In this document: in pieces, positions 9,001-16,947 of the stretch | Numbering within the stretch: position 1 is the stretch's first letter | Layout of the letters: every line of letters starts with the position of its first letter | Assembly: GCF_001700505.1 (NCBI RefSeq) | Contig: NZ_MAPV01000022.1 | Location: forward strand, 1-64,000 | DNA from: Streptomyces mutomycini | GTDB taxonomy: Bacteria; Actinomycetota; Actinomycetes; Streptomycetales; Streptomycetaceae | Reading direction: 5' to 3' | DNA length: 64,000 bases | Translations under genes and position numbers: made by a program | The notes under the pieces: model-generated | What the model saw: only the letters and a program-made list of their open reading frames with translations | Database searches by the model: none | Told to the model about the DNA's origin: nothing

Positions 9001-9539
9001 TCGGCAGCCATGCGGGGGTCTTCGACGCCTCGCGCGTGGACGGAGTCCCCTACCTGATCAACGGGAACTCCGGCAAGGCACCGGCAGGGCCCGCGGACGA
9101 GGGCGGATTCACCGGCTGGTCCCTGATCGGCGCCGACCGTGTGGCGCCCGGCGAACAGGCGACGGCGCGCCGGCAGCCGTGGCGGGGCGGATCCGACTGG
9201 GTCTCCGCGCAGACCCGCGCCCACGTCGACGCGCTGGCCCTGGACGCCCCCACCGCGCTCGTCGCGGGGGAGCGCACGACGGTCGGGGCGTATGTCACCC
9301 AGGGCACACGGACCGTGCCGGCGGCCTTCCCGCTGAGCGCGGACTGGACCGGCTCACCCAACATCCGCATCGGGAAGCCGGACGGCGCCCGTCCACGCCA
9401 CATCGCGACGCTGGACCCCGCGACGGGCACACTCACCGCGCTCCGGCCGGGCAGCGTCACGCTCGCGGTGACGGTCAACGGCGTCACCCGGCAGACAGAG
9501 ATCCGGATCGCGGCCACGGCGGTGACACCCGCCGCCTGA
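6048..9539 (+). CDS. Secreted phosphodiester glycosidase (NAGPA) fused to metallophosphoesterase
   Basis: A 1163-residue exported protein. The GTG at 6048 follows AGGAGG by 4 nt and begins a classical signal peptide (GTRRSLVLLAAVAATAAGAVAPAAAD). Residues about 90-440 form a NAGPA-type phosphodiester glycosidase domain (NADFFDINQTG near 147; LNLDGGGSSTL near 382). Beta-sandwich/Ig-like segments follow to about 780. A calcineurin-like phosphoesterase then covers about 795-1040 with MSDAQF, NGDLVDEG (838), PGNHE (872), IEHVPP (942) and GSHAG (985), replacing canonical metal ligands in order. A final Ig-like segment ends the protein. It could uncap sugar-phosphodiester-linked envelope polymers and release phosphate. 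A strong terminator follows. Confidence 0.88.
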   Translation: MGPGTFRGTRRSLVLLAAVAATAAGAVAPAAADSTPDPRPHTTAEILRPVAPPAASGSSGQARSVVDGDGIETARASRPVAPGVRLSSYDRLESDKWLRVDTLSVDLDGSGVRADYLSSGKVADRHTVSELAAGHDAGKGRRTVAAINADFFDINQTGAPQGPGIKDGRTVHSPAPGVNRAVGIGPQNAGRVLQLYFEGTVTLPSGAHPLAAYNAANVPAQGVGAYTSAWGSADRALTVDGAQPVAEVAVRDGKVASVSDTPGAGPVPEDTVVLVGREAGAGLLAALEPGDPVGIEYRARTDSGAVPRTAVGGRELLVVDGVAQDHEGEGNNTAAPRTAVGFSADGRTMQVITVDGRQTDSGGVTLTELGVMMREAGSHSALNLDGGGSSTLVAREPGSDALQVENSPSDGSERTVPNGLALTAPDGSGRLEGFWVETRTPSGAAPGDDPVGGGHPERVFPGLTRQLTAAGHDETYGPAEGAPHWRAVSPAVGIVDARGTFTAHRSGTTDVRAERAGVHGDTRLTVLDRLDRIRPTTARVGLADEEATGSFGIVGFDAHGTSAPVEPGDLTLDYDRTLFAVADDGLGSFTVRSLTGSGAGRIKATVAGVATTLAVSVGLTEQPVSDFDDAGSWKFSQARADGALAATPDGHTGTGLRLTYDFTRSTATRAAYAAPPQPVAVPGQPQAYTLWIKGDGNGAWPTLHLKDAAGSDQLLRGPYITWTGWRQVTFAVPPGAAMPLSVHRFYLAETAAARQYTGEVVIDDLTAQVPPTVELPEQSRSADPLIDTAAVTEGRDWQFAVMSDAQFVARDPDSAIVEQARRTLREIKAARPDFLVVNGDLVDEGSPADLAFARQVLDEELGDSLPWYYVPGNHEVMGGSIDNFITQFGPARRTFDHKGTRVITLDTSSLSLRGGGFAQIKELRAQLDAAAKDSSVGSVMLIEHVPPRDPTVQQGSRLSDRKEAALVEQWLAGFRRTTGKGAAFIGSHAGVFDASRVDGVPYLINGNSGKAPAGPADEGGFTGWSLIGADRVAPGEQATARRQPWRGGSDWVSAQTRAHVDALALDAPTALVAGERTTVGAYVTQGTRTVPAAFPLSADWTGSPNIRIGKPDGARPRHIATLDPATGTLTALRPGSVTLAVTVNGVTRQTEIRIAATAVTPAA

Positions 9540-9566
9540 CGCCCGCCGCTCCGCCGCTCGAAGCCC

Positions 9567-9606
9567 CACCGCACGGCTCCCGGACCGCTCCGGGAGCCGT
9601 GCGGTG
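9567..9606 (+). terminator. Strong hairpin terminator
   Basis: 18-nt perfect arms (9567-9584 and 9589-9606) with a CCGC loop lie 28 bp after the stop of the large secreted phosphatase gene. The following gene is convergent, so the structure can end transcription in both directions. Confidence 0.8.
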
Positions 9607-9752
9607 TCCCCGGTCCCGTACGCACCCGAGTCGCCGCGTCCTGCCGTGGCCCGGCCTGGTGCGCCGCCCTCGCCACCACGGTGAGGCCCGCCCACGCCCG
9701 GCACCCTGCTGTGCGAGGGCCGTGTCCGGCTCGCGACGCCGTCGGGGCGGGT

Positions 9753-10244
9753 TCACATCAGGGGGACGAGGACGGTGATCCGCTTGCCGTCCGGGCGAGG
9801 GCTGATGGCCACGTGCCTGGACAGACGGCAGACGAGCGGCCATCCGAACCCACCTCGCGTGAGGCCGTCCGAGGCGGACGGTGCCGATGTCGTCGGTTGT
9901 TCCGGGGAGCCGTCCTCGATGTCGAGGCGGAGTCCGTCGTCGACGAGCGCGGCCCTGAAGCCTGTCAGGCCCCTGCCGTGCCGAATCGCGTTGGTGACGA
10001 GTTCCGAGGTCACCAGCAGTGCGTCCGCGACGACGACGTCGAGGTCCTCGTTCCTCAAGTCGCAGAACGCGGCGCCGAGAAGCTCGGCCACGCGTTCCCT
10101 TGCCTCACCGGGGGTTCTGGGAACGGCTTGCCGGGCGAAACCGTGATCAGCGCTGCCGGCGGTGCGCCCAGCGATCGCTCCGGGCATCTCACCGCCCTCG
10201 GGGAGCGCGCCTGTGTCTGTCATCGTCTGCATCGGCTGCCCCAT
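9753..10244 (-). CDS. ATP-binding anti-sigma-factor-like regulator (HATPase_c_2)
   Basis: A 163-residue single-domain GHKL ATPase of the RsbW/SpoIIAB-like type that is abundant in Streptomyces. The N box is VTSELVTNAIRHG (about residues 78-90), the G1-like segment is DIEDGSPEQP, and the G2-like GGFGWPLV follows. Such proteins act in the cytoplasm as serine kinases or anti-sigma factors against STAS antagonists. The histidine-kinase dimerisation domain is absent. No cognate sigma factor or STAS gene is adjacent, so its partner lies outside this window. Confidence 0.85.
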   Translation of the reverse strand: MGQPMQTMTDTGALPEGGEMPGAIAGRTAGSADHGFARQAVPRTPGEARERVAELLGAAFCDLRNEDLDVVVADALLVTSELVTNAIRHGRGLTGFRAALVDDGLRLDIEDGSPEQPTTSAPSASDGLTRGGFGWPLVCRLSRHVAISPRPDGKRITVLVPLM

Positions 10245-10718
10245 TCCCGCCGTCCCATGCCGGATGGGGCGGACCTGGTCCGAGGAGCTGGGAGGAGTCG
10301 TGACCCGCTCCCACCGGCACTCCCACCAGGGCGATCGGGCTTCGGCTCCTCACGCTTCGGTGCCCAGGCCGTTGTGTAGCCTGTCGATCTGTTCGAACGG
10401 GAGGGCTGGACGTGGAGCAGCTGGTGGACCCGACTGTCGCGCAGGCGCTTCACGCCGGAGGCGGCGAGGCCGTCCGCCTGTACGTCGCCTGATGAACACC
10501 GGCTCCAGTCCCACTCGCTGAGCGGTGACGCCTCAGATCTGTGGCACACGAACGTCAGGGCCGGCCGGGACAGATTCCGTGCGGTAGTGCGCCGCCTGCC
10601 CCGCTGAAGCGTGTGCAGAAGGCGCGCGGAGGTCTCGTCACCTCTGCGAGCCCCCCGACCGCGTCATCGACCACCGCGCCCGATGTCCACCGGCGTACGG
10701 AAGCCGGCTCGGCCACCC
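10245..10718. other. 474-bp region with no convincing full gene
   Basis: Between the HATPase gene (leftward) and the end of the dha operon. Both strands have only shadow-like frames apart from the 26-codon frame at 10412-10492 described separately. A TAGCCT sequence near 10377 lies about 30 bp before that frame and could be a -10 box. No strong hairpin was seen. Confidence 0.4.
10412..10492 (+). CDS. Possible small ORF or gene remnant (26 aa)
   Basis: GTG preceded at 6-7 nt by GGGAGGG opens a 26-codon frame (MEQLVDPTVAQALHAGGGEA, then VRLYVA) with coding-like third-base G/C and a TGA stop. The translation reads like the N-terminus of a larger protein that ends abruptly, so this may be a truncated gene. 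No homologue is recognised, and nothing further supports expression. Confidence 0.25.
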   Translation: MEQLVDPTVAQALHAGGGEAVRLYVA

Positions 10719-11129
10719 TCATGCCTTCCGGTAGTCGTACGCGTCCGTGGCCGCGGCCTCCACGGTCCCCAGATCGCCCCCCGCCGACGCCGTCACCAGT
10801 GCCGCGACCGCGCCCTCCACGAACGGGGCGTCCACCAGCCGCGCCCCTTCGGGCAGTTCGTCGCCCTCCGCCAGCATGGACTTCACCGTGAGCACCGCGC
10901 TCCCGAGGTCCACGATCAGCGCGACCCCGGCGCCCCTGTCGACCGCCCTCGCAGCCGCGGCGATCAGTTCCGTGCTCGTCCCCAGGCCGCCGGCCGAGGT
11001 GCCCCCCGCCGCTGCCACCGGTGCCGTCGCACCACCGGCCGCCAGCCCTCTGGCCAGCTCGGCGACGGCCTCCGCCACCGGCCGGCTGTGCGAGACCAGC
11101 ACGATCCCGACCTGCTTCTCCTCGCTCAT
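10719..11129 (-). CDS. dhaM: DhaM, phosphotransferase (EIIA-Dha) subunit of PTS-dependent dihydroxyacetone kinase
   Basis: A 136-residue EIIA-Man-like domain. VGIVLVSHSRPVAEAV holds the phosphorylatable His (His14). LIVDLGSAVLTVKSML matches the DhaM core. In this system phosphate from PEP passes through EI and HPr to DhaM, then to ADP bound in DhaL, and finally to dihydroxyacetone on DhaK. Here DhaM is the EIIA domain alone, without the fused HPr/EI domains of the enterobacterial protein. Its ATG overlaps the dhaL stop (ATGA, 11126-11129), so translation is probably coupled. Confidence 0.93.
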   Translation of the reverse strand: MSEEKQVGIVLVSHSRPVAEAVAELARGLAAGGATAPVAAAGGTSAGGLGTSTELIAAAARAVDRGAGVALIVDLGSAVLTVKSMLAEGDELPEGARLVDAPFVEGAVAALVTASAGGDLGTVEAAATDAYDYRKA

Positions 11130-11743
11130 GCGCCGCCTCCACCGTTCGGTCCGGCGGCCTCGGCGAGTGCCCCGACCAGCAGCGCCGCCGAAGCCGCCCC
11201 CGGGTCCTGGTGCCCGATGCTGCGCTCGCCCAGATAACTCGCCCTGCCCTTGCGGGCCAGCAACGGCACGGTCGCCAGGGCGCCGGCCAGTGCCGCGTCC
11301 CGGGCCTCCCCGAACGAGCCGCCCAGCACCTCCACCGCAGGGAGCAGTGCGTCGAGCATCGTCTTGTCCCCGGCCTGCGCCCCGCCGAGCTGCGCCACCG
11401 CGGCCACCCCTGCCCCGAGGGCCTCGGCCAGCTGATCCGAGGTCACCTCCGGCGCATCGCCCAACGCCTTCCCGGTACGGCGCAGCAGCGTCCCGTACAA
11501 CGGCCCCGACGCCCCGCCGACCGTCGAGATCAGATGCCGGCCGGCCAGTGTCAGCACGGCCCCCGGTGCGGCGGGGGCCTCCTTCTCCAGTACGTCGCTC
11601 ACCGCGGCGAAGCCGCGCCGCATGTTGCTCCCGTGGTCGGCGTCCCCGATCGCGGCGTCGAGCTCGGTCAGCCGGTCCGCCTCACGGTCGACGGCGGCCG
11701 CGGTGGCGGCCATCCAGCGACGGAAGAAATCGGTGTCGAGCAC
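11126..11743 (-). CDS. dhaL: DhaL, ADP-binding subunit of dihydroxyacetone kinase
   Basis: A 205-residue protein. The start is the GTG at 11743, five nt after AGGAG; the open frame upstream is the shadow of dhaK. The Mg-ADP-binding motif DAAIGDADHGSNMRRG (about residues 28-43) and GGASGPLYGTLL are the DhaL hallmarks, and QAGDKTMLDAL is also conserved. It binds ADP permanently and relays phosphate from DhaM to dihydroxyacetone on DhaK. It lies 35 nt after dhaK and overlaps dhaM by 4 nt. Confidence 0.95.
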   Translation of the reverse strand: MLDTDFFRRWMAATAAAVDREADRLTELDAAIGDADHGSNMRRGFAAVSDVLEKEAPAAPGAVLTLAGRHLISTVGGASGPLYGTLLRRTGKALGDAPEVTSDQLAEALGAGVAAVAQLGGAQAGDKTMLDALLPAVEVLGGSFGEARDAALAGALATVPLLARKGRASYLGERSIGHQDPGAASAALLVGALAEAAGPNGGGGA

Positions 11744-11778
11744 AAGATCTCCTGTTCCTCGTACGGTGGAAAGTCCGT

Positions 11779-12771
11779 TCACCGGCCCCAGCGCAGCGCG
11801 GGCGTCCGTACCGGTGCGTCCCAGAGCCGCACCATCTCCTCGTCCACCTGGCAGAGCGTCACCGAGCAGCCTGCCATGTCCAGCGACGTCACATAGTTGC
11901 CCACCAGCGTACGAGCGACCGCCACCCCCCGCTCCGACAGCACCCGCTGCACCTCCGCGTTGAACCCGTACAGCTCCAGCAGCGGGGTCGCGCCCATCCC
12001 GTTGACCAGCACCAGCACGGGACCGCTGGGGCGCAGGTCCTCCAGCACCGCGTGGACCGCGACATCGGCGATCTCGCCGGACGTCATCATCGGGCGGCGC
12101 TCCCGGCCGGGCTCGCCGTGGATGCCGATACCCAGTTCCAGTTCGCCGGCGGGCAGGTCGAACGTCGGCGTGCCCTTCGCCGGAGTGGTGACGGAGCTGA
12201 GAGCCACCCCGAAGCTCCGAGAGGACTCGTTCACGCGCCGGGCCATGCACTCCACCCGCTCCAGCGGCGCACCCTCGTCGGCGAGGGCACCGGCGATCTT
12301 CTCGACGAACAGTGTCGCCCCGGTGCCGCGCCGGCCCGCCGTGAACGTGCTGTCGGCCACCGCCACGTCGTCATCGACCAGGACCCGGGCGACCTGGATA
12401 CCCTCGTCCTCGGCGAGTTCGGCCGCCATGTCGAAGTTCAGCACGTCCCCCGTGTAGTTCTTCACGACGAACAGCACGCCGGCGCCGCTGTCGACCGCGG
12501 CGGCCGCCCGCACCATCTGGTCCGGCACCGGCGAGGTGAACACCTCCCCGGGACACGCCGCGGACAGCATCCCGGGCCCGACGAACCCGGCGTGCAGCGG
12601 CTCGTGCCCCGACCCGCCGCCGGACACGAGTCCCACCTTCCCGGCCACCGGGGCGTCACGCCTGACGACGACGCGGTTCTCGACGTCCACGACGAGCTCA
12701 GGGTGGGCGGCGGCCATTCCGCGGAGTCCGTCCGCGACGACTGTCTCCGGCACGTTGATGAGCATGCGCAA
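11779..12771 (-). CDS. dhaK: DhaK, dihydroxyacetone-binding subunit of dihydroxyacetone kinase
   Basis: A 330-residue protein. VSGGGSGHEPLHAGFVG and the substrate-binding His in GIGIHGEPG are the DhaK signatures; the latter His forms a hemiaminal with dihydroxyacetone. The start taken is TTG at 12771, five nt after AGGAGG. The ATG two codons later is 11 nt from the same site and also possible. First gene of the minus-strand dhaKLM operon that turns dihydroxyacetone into dihydroxyacetone phosphate, feeding glycolysis. No glycerol dehydrogenase or DhaR/DhaQ-like regulator is adjacent. Confidence 0.94.
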   Translation of the reverse strand: MRMLINVPETVVADGLRGMAAAHPELVVDVENRVVVRRDAPVAGKVGLVSGGGSGHEPLHAGFVGPGMLSAACPGEVFTSPVPDQMVRAAAAVDSGAGVLFVVKNYTGDVLNFDMAAELAEDEGIQVARVLVDDDVAVADSTFTAGRRGTGATLFVEKIAGALADEGAPLERVECMARRVNESSRSFGVALSSVTTPAKGTPTFDLPAGELELGIGIHGEPGRERRPMMTSGEIADVAVHAVLEDLRPSGPVLVLVNGMGATPLLELYGFNAEVQRVLSERGVAVARTLVGNYVTSLDMAGCSVTLCQVDEEMVRLWDAPVRTPALRWGR

Positions 12772-12975
12772 CGGTTCCTCCTGGGGAGTGCGTGACGGTC
12801 GGCCGTCAGCGTGAATCCGGTCCTCTTGTCTCAGGTGCGTACGGCACCAGTATCGAAGAGACCCGGATGACGGGGAAGCGACGCGTCCGAGTGACCTGCC
12901 CCGAGCAGTCGGAGAGCGGCTACGGCCTGACCACCTTCCGGGCGGAGCCCGGCGGATCCGCGTCCCGTGGGCGTT

Positions 12976-13043
12976 CTTACGGTCCGGTGACGTGGGCGTG
13001 CCGCACCGTCCGTCCCGGCTTCCGGCGGCCTAGCGTGGCGGCC
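12976..13043 (+). promoter_or_regulatory. Promoter A: 11-bp repeats plus TAGCGT box, leaderless epimerase gene
   Basis: TAGCGT at 13031-13036 is separated by 7 nt from the ATG at 13044, and no ribosome site is present, so the transcript probably starts at or beside the ATG. Upstream, two adjacent 11-bp units CTTACGGTCCG (12976-12986) and GTGACGTGGGC (12987-12997) repeat a KTKAC core. The same arrangement recurs at three other promoters of this locus. Confidence 0.55.
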
Positions 13044-14132
13044 ATGCGCGTACTGGTCACCGGCGGAGCCGGGTTCATCGGGTCACACATCGTCCGGACT
13101 CTCGCCTCCGCCGGGCACGAACCGGTGGTCCTCGACGCACTGCTTCCTTCCGCGCACGGACCGGCCGGGTCCAGCGCTTCGGCGGCGGGTGACCTGCCAC
13201 CGGGTGTCCGGACTGTCGTCGCGGACGTGCGGGACGGGGCGGCGGTGGCAGGAGCGCTGTCCGGGATCGACGCCGTGTGTCATCAGGCGGCGATGGTAGG
13301 TCTCGGCAAGGACTTCGCGGACGCGCCGGAGTATGTCGGGTGCAACGACCTCGGCACCGCAGTGCTGCTCGCGGAGATGGCGGCGGCAGGGGTCCAGGGC
13401 CTGGTGCTCGCCGGTTCGATGGTGGTCTACGGCGAAGGGCGCTACGACTGCCCCCGGCACGGGTACGTCAGGCCCGGACCCCGGGCGGTGGCCGACCTGG
13501 ACGCCGGCCGGTTCGAGCCGCGGTGCCCCGCCTGCGGTGCGGAGCTGGTGCCGGGGCTGGTCACCGAAGCGGCGGCGGGCGACCCGCGCAACGTGTACGC
13601 GGTGACCAAACTCGCGCAGGAGCACCTCGCCGCCGCCTGGACGCGGGCGACGGGCGGCCGGGCCGTCGCGCTGCGCTACCACAACGTGTACGGCCCCGGG
13701 ATGCCGCGCGACACGCCGTACGCCGGTGTCGCGTCGTTCTTCCGCTCGGCCCTGGCCCGGGGTGAGGCACCCCAGGTGTTCGAGGACGGCGGCCAGCGCC
13801 GCGACTTCGTGCACGTACGGGACGTGGCGGCGGCCAACGCCGTGGCTCTCGCGGTACTCGGGGAGCGGGGGCCCGGCACCTTCGACGCCTACAACACGGG
13901 CAGCGGCACTCCGCACACCATCGGCGAGATGGCGTGCGCCCTGGCAGCGGCCCATGGCGGTCCGGCACCCGTCGTCACCGGTGAGTACCGGCTCGGTGAC
14001 GTCCGCCATGTGACCGCGGATTCACGACGCCTCCGTGAGGAGCTCGGCTGGAAGCCGGAGACGGATTTCGCCGAGGGCATGCAGGAATTCGCCCTGGCGC
14101 CCCTGCGGAACACCGGCCGAACGGACGGGTAG
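13044..14132 (+). CDS. NAD-dependent sugar-nucleotide epimerase (dTDP-rhamnose 4-epimerase-like)
   Basis: A 362-residue extended SDR. The Rossmann motif GGAGFIG is at residues 7-13, the catalytic Tyr/Lys lies in YAVTK, and RDFVHVRDVAAANAVAL is the epimerase-type signature. Between the catalytic strand (LAGSMVVYGEG) and YAVTK there is a 50-residue insert containing CPRHG and CPACG, which could bind zinc. A similar insert occurs, as I recall, in dTDP-L-rhamnose 4-epimerases of the WbiB type, so a deoxysugar nucleotide is the likely substrate; this is inference. The start is set by the TAGCGT box; upstream in-frame sequence is not coding-like. Confidence 0.85.
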   Translation: MRVLVTGGAGFIGSHIVRTLASAGHEPVVLDALLPSAHGPAGSSASAAGDLPPGVRTVVADVRDGAAVAGALSGIDAVCHQAAMVGLGKDFADAPEYVGCNDLGTAVLLAEMAAAGVQGLVLAGSMVVYGEGRYDCPRHGYVRPGPRAVADLDAGRFEPRCPACGAELVPGLVTEAAAGDPRNVYAVTKLAQEHLAAAWTRATGGRAVALRYHNVYGPGMPRDTPYAGVASFFRSALARGEAPQVFEDGGQRRDFVHVRDVAAANAVALAVLGERGPGTFDAYNTGSGTPHTIGEMACALAAAHGGPAPVVTGEYRLGDVRHVTADSRRLREELGWKPETDFAEGMQEFALAPLRNTGRTDG

Positions 14133-14134
14133 GG

Positions 14135-14167
14135 CGGCGGGCCGGCCGTCCTGGGCCGGTGCCGCCG
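14135..14167. terminator. Imperfect hairpin between convergent genes
   Basis: CGGCGGGCCGGC (14135-14146) can pair with GCCGGTGCCGCCG (14155-14167) with one bulge. It sits between the epimerase stop (plus) and the histidine kinase stop (minus), a position for a shared terminator. Confidence 0.45.
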
Positions 14168-14203
14168 GGTGTGTGCCGTCGCTGCCGGGCCGGGCTTCCG
14201 GCC

Positions 14204-15316
14204 TCAGCCCGATGCGGCCGGGAGGGTGACTTCGAAGCAGCAGCCACCGGCCACGTTCCGCACGGCCGTCCGGCCGGAGTGCGCCTCGACGATCCCGCGG
14301 ACGATGGCGAGTCCGAGGCCCGCTCCCGCCGGCGGGGTGCGGGCCGGGCTGCCCCTCCACCCCGTGTCGAACACGCGCGCGAGATCCTCCTCCGGGATTC
14401 CGCCGCACCCGTCGGTCACCGACAGCACGAGGCCGTCGGGCGACCGCCGCGCCGTCACCGCGACCGTGCCATCGGACGGGGTGCGCCGGATCGCGTTGAT
14501 CAGGAGGTTGCCCATGACCCGGCTCATCTCCTTGCTGTCGACCTCCACGGGCACCGCGTCGACCTGGTCGCCCACGAGGAGGACCCCGCGCTCGCGGGCC
14601 AGCGGATCGGCCCCGGCGAGCGCGTCGCCCACCAGGTCGTGGGCGGACACCCGGGTGGGGGTCAGCGTGAGTGACCCCGCATGGATCCGGGAGAGCTCGA
14701 AGAGGTCACCGACCATGTCGTTCATCCGCTCCACCTCCCTGCGGATCTGCCGCAGATAGCGCCCGGAGTCCGCGGCCATGCCGTCCTCCAGAGCCTCGGA
14801 CATGGCACGCAGACCGGTCAGCGGGGTCCGGAGATCATGTGAGATCCAGGCGACGAGTTCCCGGCGCGAACTCTCCAGGGCACGCTCGCGCCTCCGGGAG
14901 CTCTCCAGTTTCGCGCTGGTGGCCGCCAGCTCACGCGTGAGCGCGTCGAGTTCCGCGGTTGCCTGTCCCTCCGGGGCCGCGAACGTACCTCCCTCGCCGA
15001 AGGAGCGAGCGGCCAGCGTCAGGTCCCTGCTCCTGGCTGCCACCCAGCGGCCCAGCAGCATCGCCGTCGCGAAGGAGACCGAGGCGGCCATGGCGACGAC
15101 GGTCGTCACCACCGTCAGATCGTGAGGGGAAAGGAACATGGCCCAGGCCACGGTCAGGGTCCCGGCGAGCATCGCCGTCACCGCCACCGCGGCGACAACG
15201 GTCAGGGAGACCACCAGGGGACGGTGCCGTAGCAGCCGCAGCGCCAGGGCGCCCAGCAGCCCGGCCGCGGCGGCGCCCAGAAAGGCGAAGAGAGCGATGA
15301 GCAGGATGTCGGCCAC
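14204..15316 (-). CDS. Sensor histidine kinase
   Basis: A 370-residue kinase. Residues about 3-95 contain two or three membrane helices with very short external loops, followed by a HAMP-like linker. The phosphoacceptor is in ISHDLRTPL (His160). The N box LLINAIRRTP, the DGCGGIP G1 box and GAGLGLAIVRGIVEAH complete a HisKA/HATPase core. The start was placed at the GTG at 15316, just beyond the regulator stop (5-nt gap), implying coupled translation; a CTG overlapping that stop is less likely. With almost no extracytoplasmic domain it may sense a membrane or cytoplasmic cue. It pairs with the upstream OmpR-type regulator. Confidence 0.88.
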   Translation of the reverse strand: MADILLIALFAFLGAAAAGLLGALALRLLRHRPLVVSLTVVAAVAVTAMLAGTLTVAWAMFLSPHDLTVVTTVVAMAASVSFATAMLLGRWVAARSRDLTLAARSFGEGGTFAAPEGQATAELDALTRELAATSAKLESSRRRERALESSRRELVAWISHDLRTPLTGLRAMSEALEDGMAADSGRYLRQIRREVERMNDMVGDLFELSRIHAGSLTLTPTRVSAHDLVGDALAGADPLARERGVLLVGDQVDAVPVEVDSKEMSRVMGNLLINAIRRTPSDGTVAVTARRSPDGLVLSVTDGCGGIPEEDLARVFDTGWRGSPARTPPAGAGLGLAIVRGIVEAHSGRTAVRNVAGGCCFEVTLPAASG

Positions 15317-15321
15317 GTCGC

Positions 15322-16092
<771 letters not shown>

Positions 16093-16147
16093 GGTGTCAC
16101 TGTGGCACTACCGGCCGTTCGCACGCATGGTCCCGGGCTGCCACATG

Positions 16148-16215
16148 GCCGACGTCCACGTTTCGTAAGAATCCGAAGCCCGGAATGTCGGTTTTCGCTC
16201 CGTAGGGTGATCGGC
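16148..16215 (+). promoter_or_regulatory. Promoter B: TAGGGT box for leaderless GT2 gene, repeats on the opposite strand
   Basis: TAGGGT at 16203-16208 stands 7 nt before the GTG at 16216, with no ribosome site. On the minus strand, 16169-16148 read CTTACGAAACG then TGGACGTCGGC, the weakest of the four repeat pairs. The site lies between the divergent response-regulator and glycosyltransferase genes and could control both. Confidence 0.4.
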
Positions 16216-16947
16216 GTGACTCACTACGCACCGGCTGAACCCGCCGGCCCCGTCCACGCCGACATCGTGTTGCCCTGCCTCGACGAGGCCGAAGCCCTGC
16301 CCCGGGTACTGGCGCGCGTTCCCGAGGGGTGGCGGGCCATTGTCGTCGACAACGGCTCCACCGACGGGTCGGCGGACATCGCGCGCTCGCTCGGCGCGAC
16401 CGTCGTGCACGAACCCCGCCGCGGCTTCGGCTCCGCCTGCCACGCGGGGCTGCTCGCGGCAGAGGCGGAATACGTCTGCTTCTGCGACTGCGACGGCTCG
16501 CTTGACCCGGCGCTGCTCCGCGGCTTCGTCCGACGGATCGCCGACGGGGAGAGCGACCTGCTCCTCGGCCGGCGCCGCCCCACGACCCGCGGTGCCTGGC
16601 CTCTGCACGCGCGGGCGGGCAACACCGCCCTGTCCAGCATGCTCCGCCGCCGCACCGGCCTGCGGCTCCGCGATCTCGGGCCGATGCGGGCCGTACGCCG
16701 TGAGACGCTGCAGGCGCTCGGCCTGACGGACCGTCGCAGCGGATACCCGCTGGAGATGGTCGTGCGCGCCTCGGACGCCGGACTGCGCGTCACCGAGACG
16801 GACGTGCCGTATCTGCCCCGGACAGGGAAGTCCAAGGTCACCGGCACCTGGCGGGGGACCTGGCACGCGGTCCGGGACATGAGTGCGGTGCTCCGGCAGC
16901 CGGGGACGCCGGCCCCGATCAGCGCCCGGACAGAGGCGACCCGATGA
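16216..16947 (+). CDS. GT2 glycosyltransferase (polyprenyl-phosphate-sugar-synthase-like)
   Basis: A 243-residue GT-A enzyme. DIVLPCLDEAEALPRVL opens the fold, VVDNGSTDGS binds the nucleotide-sugar, and CDCDGSLDP carries the DxD-like metal site. No membrane helix follows, so it resembles soluble dolichyl/polyprenyl-phosphate mannosyl- or glucosyltransferases of the DPM1 type. RTGKSKVTGTWRGT near the C-terminus is typical of that branch. The GTG start is fixed by the TAGGGT box 7 nt upstream; the in-frame extension leftwards is antisense to the regulator. First gene of a three-gene operon whose members overlap by ATGA. Confidence 0.87.
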   Translation: MTHYAPAEPAGPVHADIVLPCLDEAEALPRVLARVPEGWRAIVVDNGSTDGSADIARSLGATVVHEPRRGFGSACHAGLLAAEAEYVCFCDCDGSLDPALLRGFVRRIADGESDLLLGRRRPTTRGAWPLHARAGNTALSSMLRRRTGLRLRDLGPMRAVRRETLQALGLTDRRSGYPLEMVVRASDAGLRVTETDVPYLPRTGKSKVTGTWRGTWHAVRDMSAVLRQPGTPAPISARTEATR

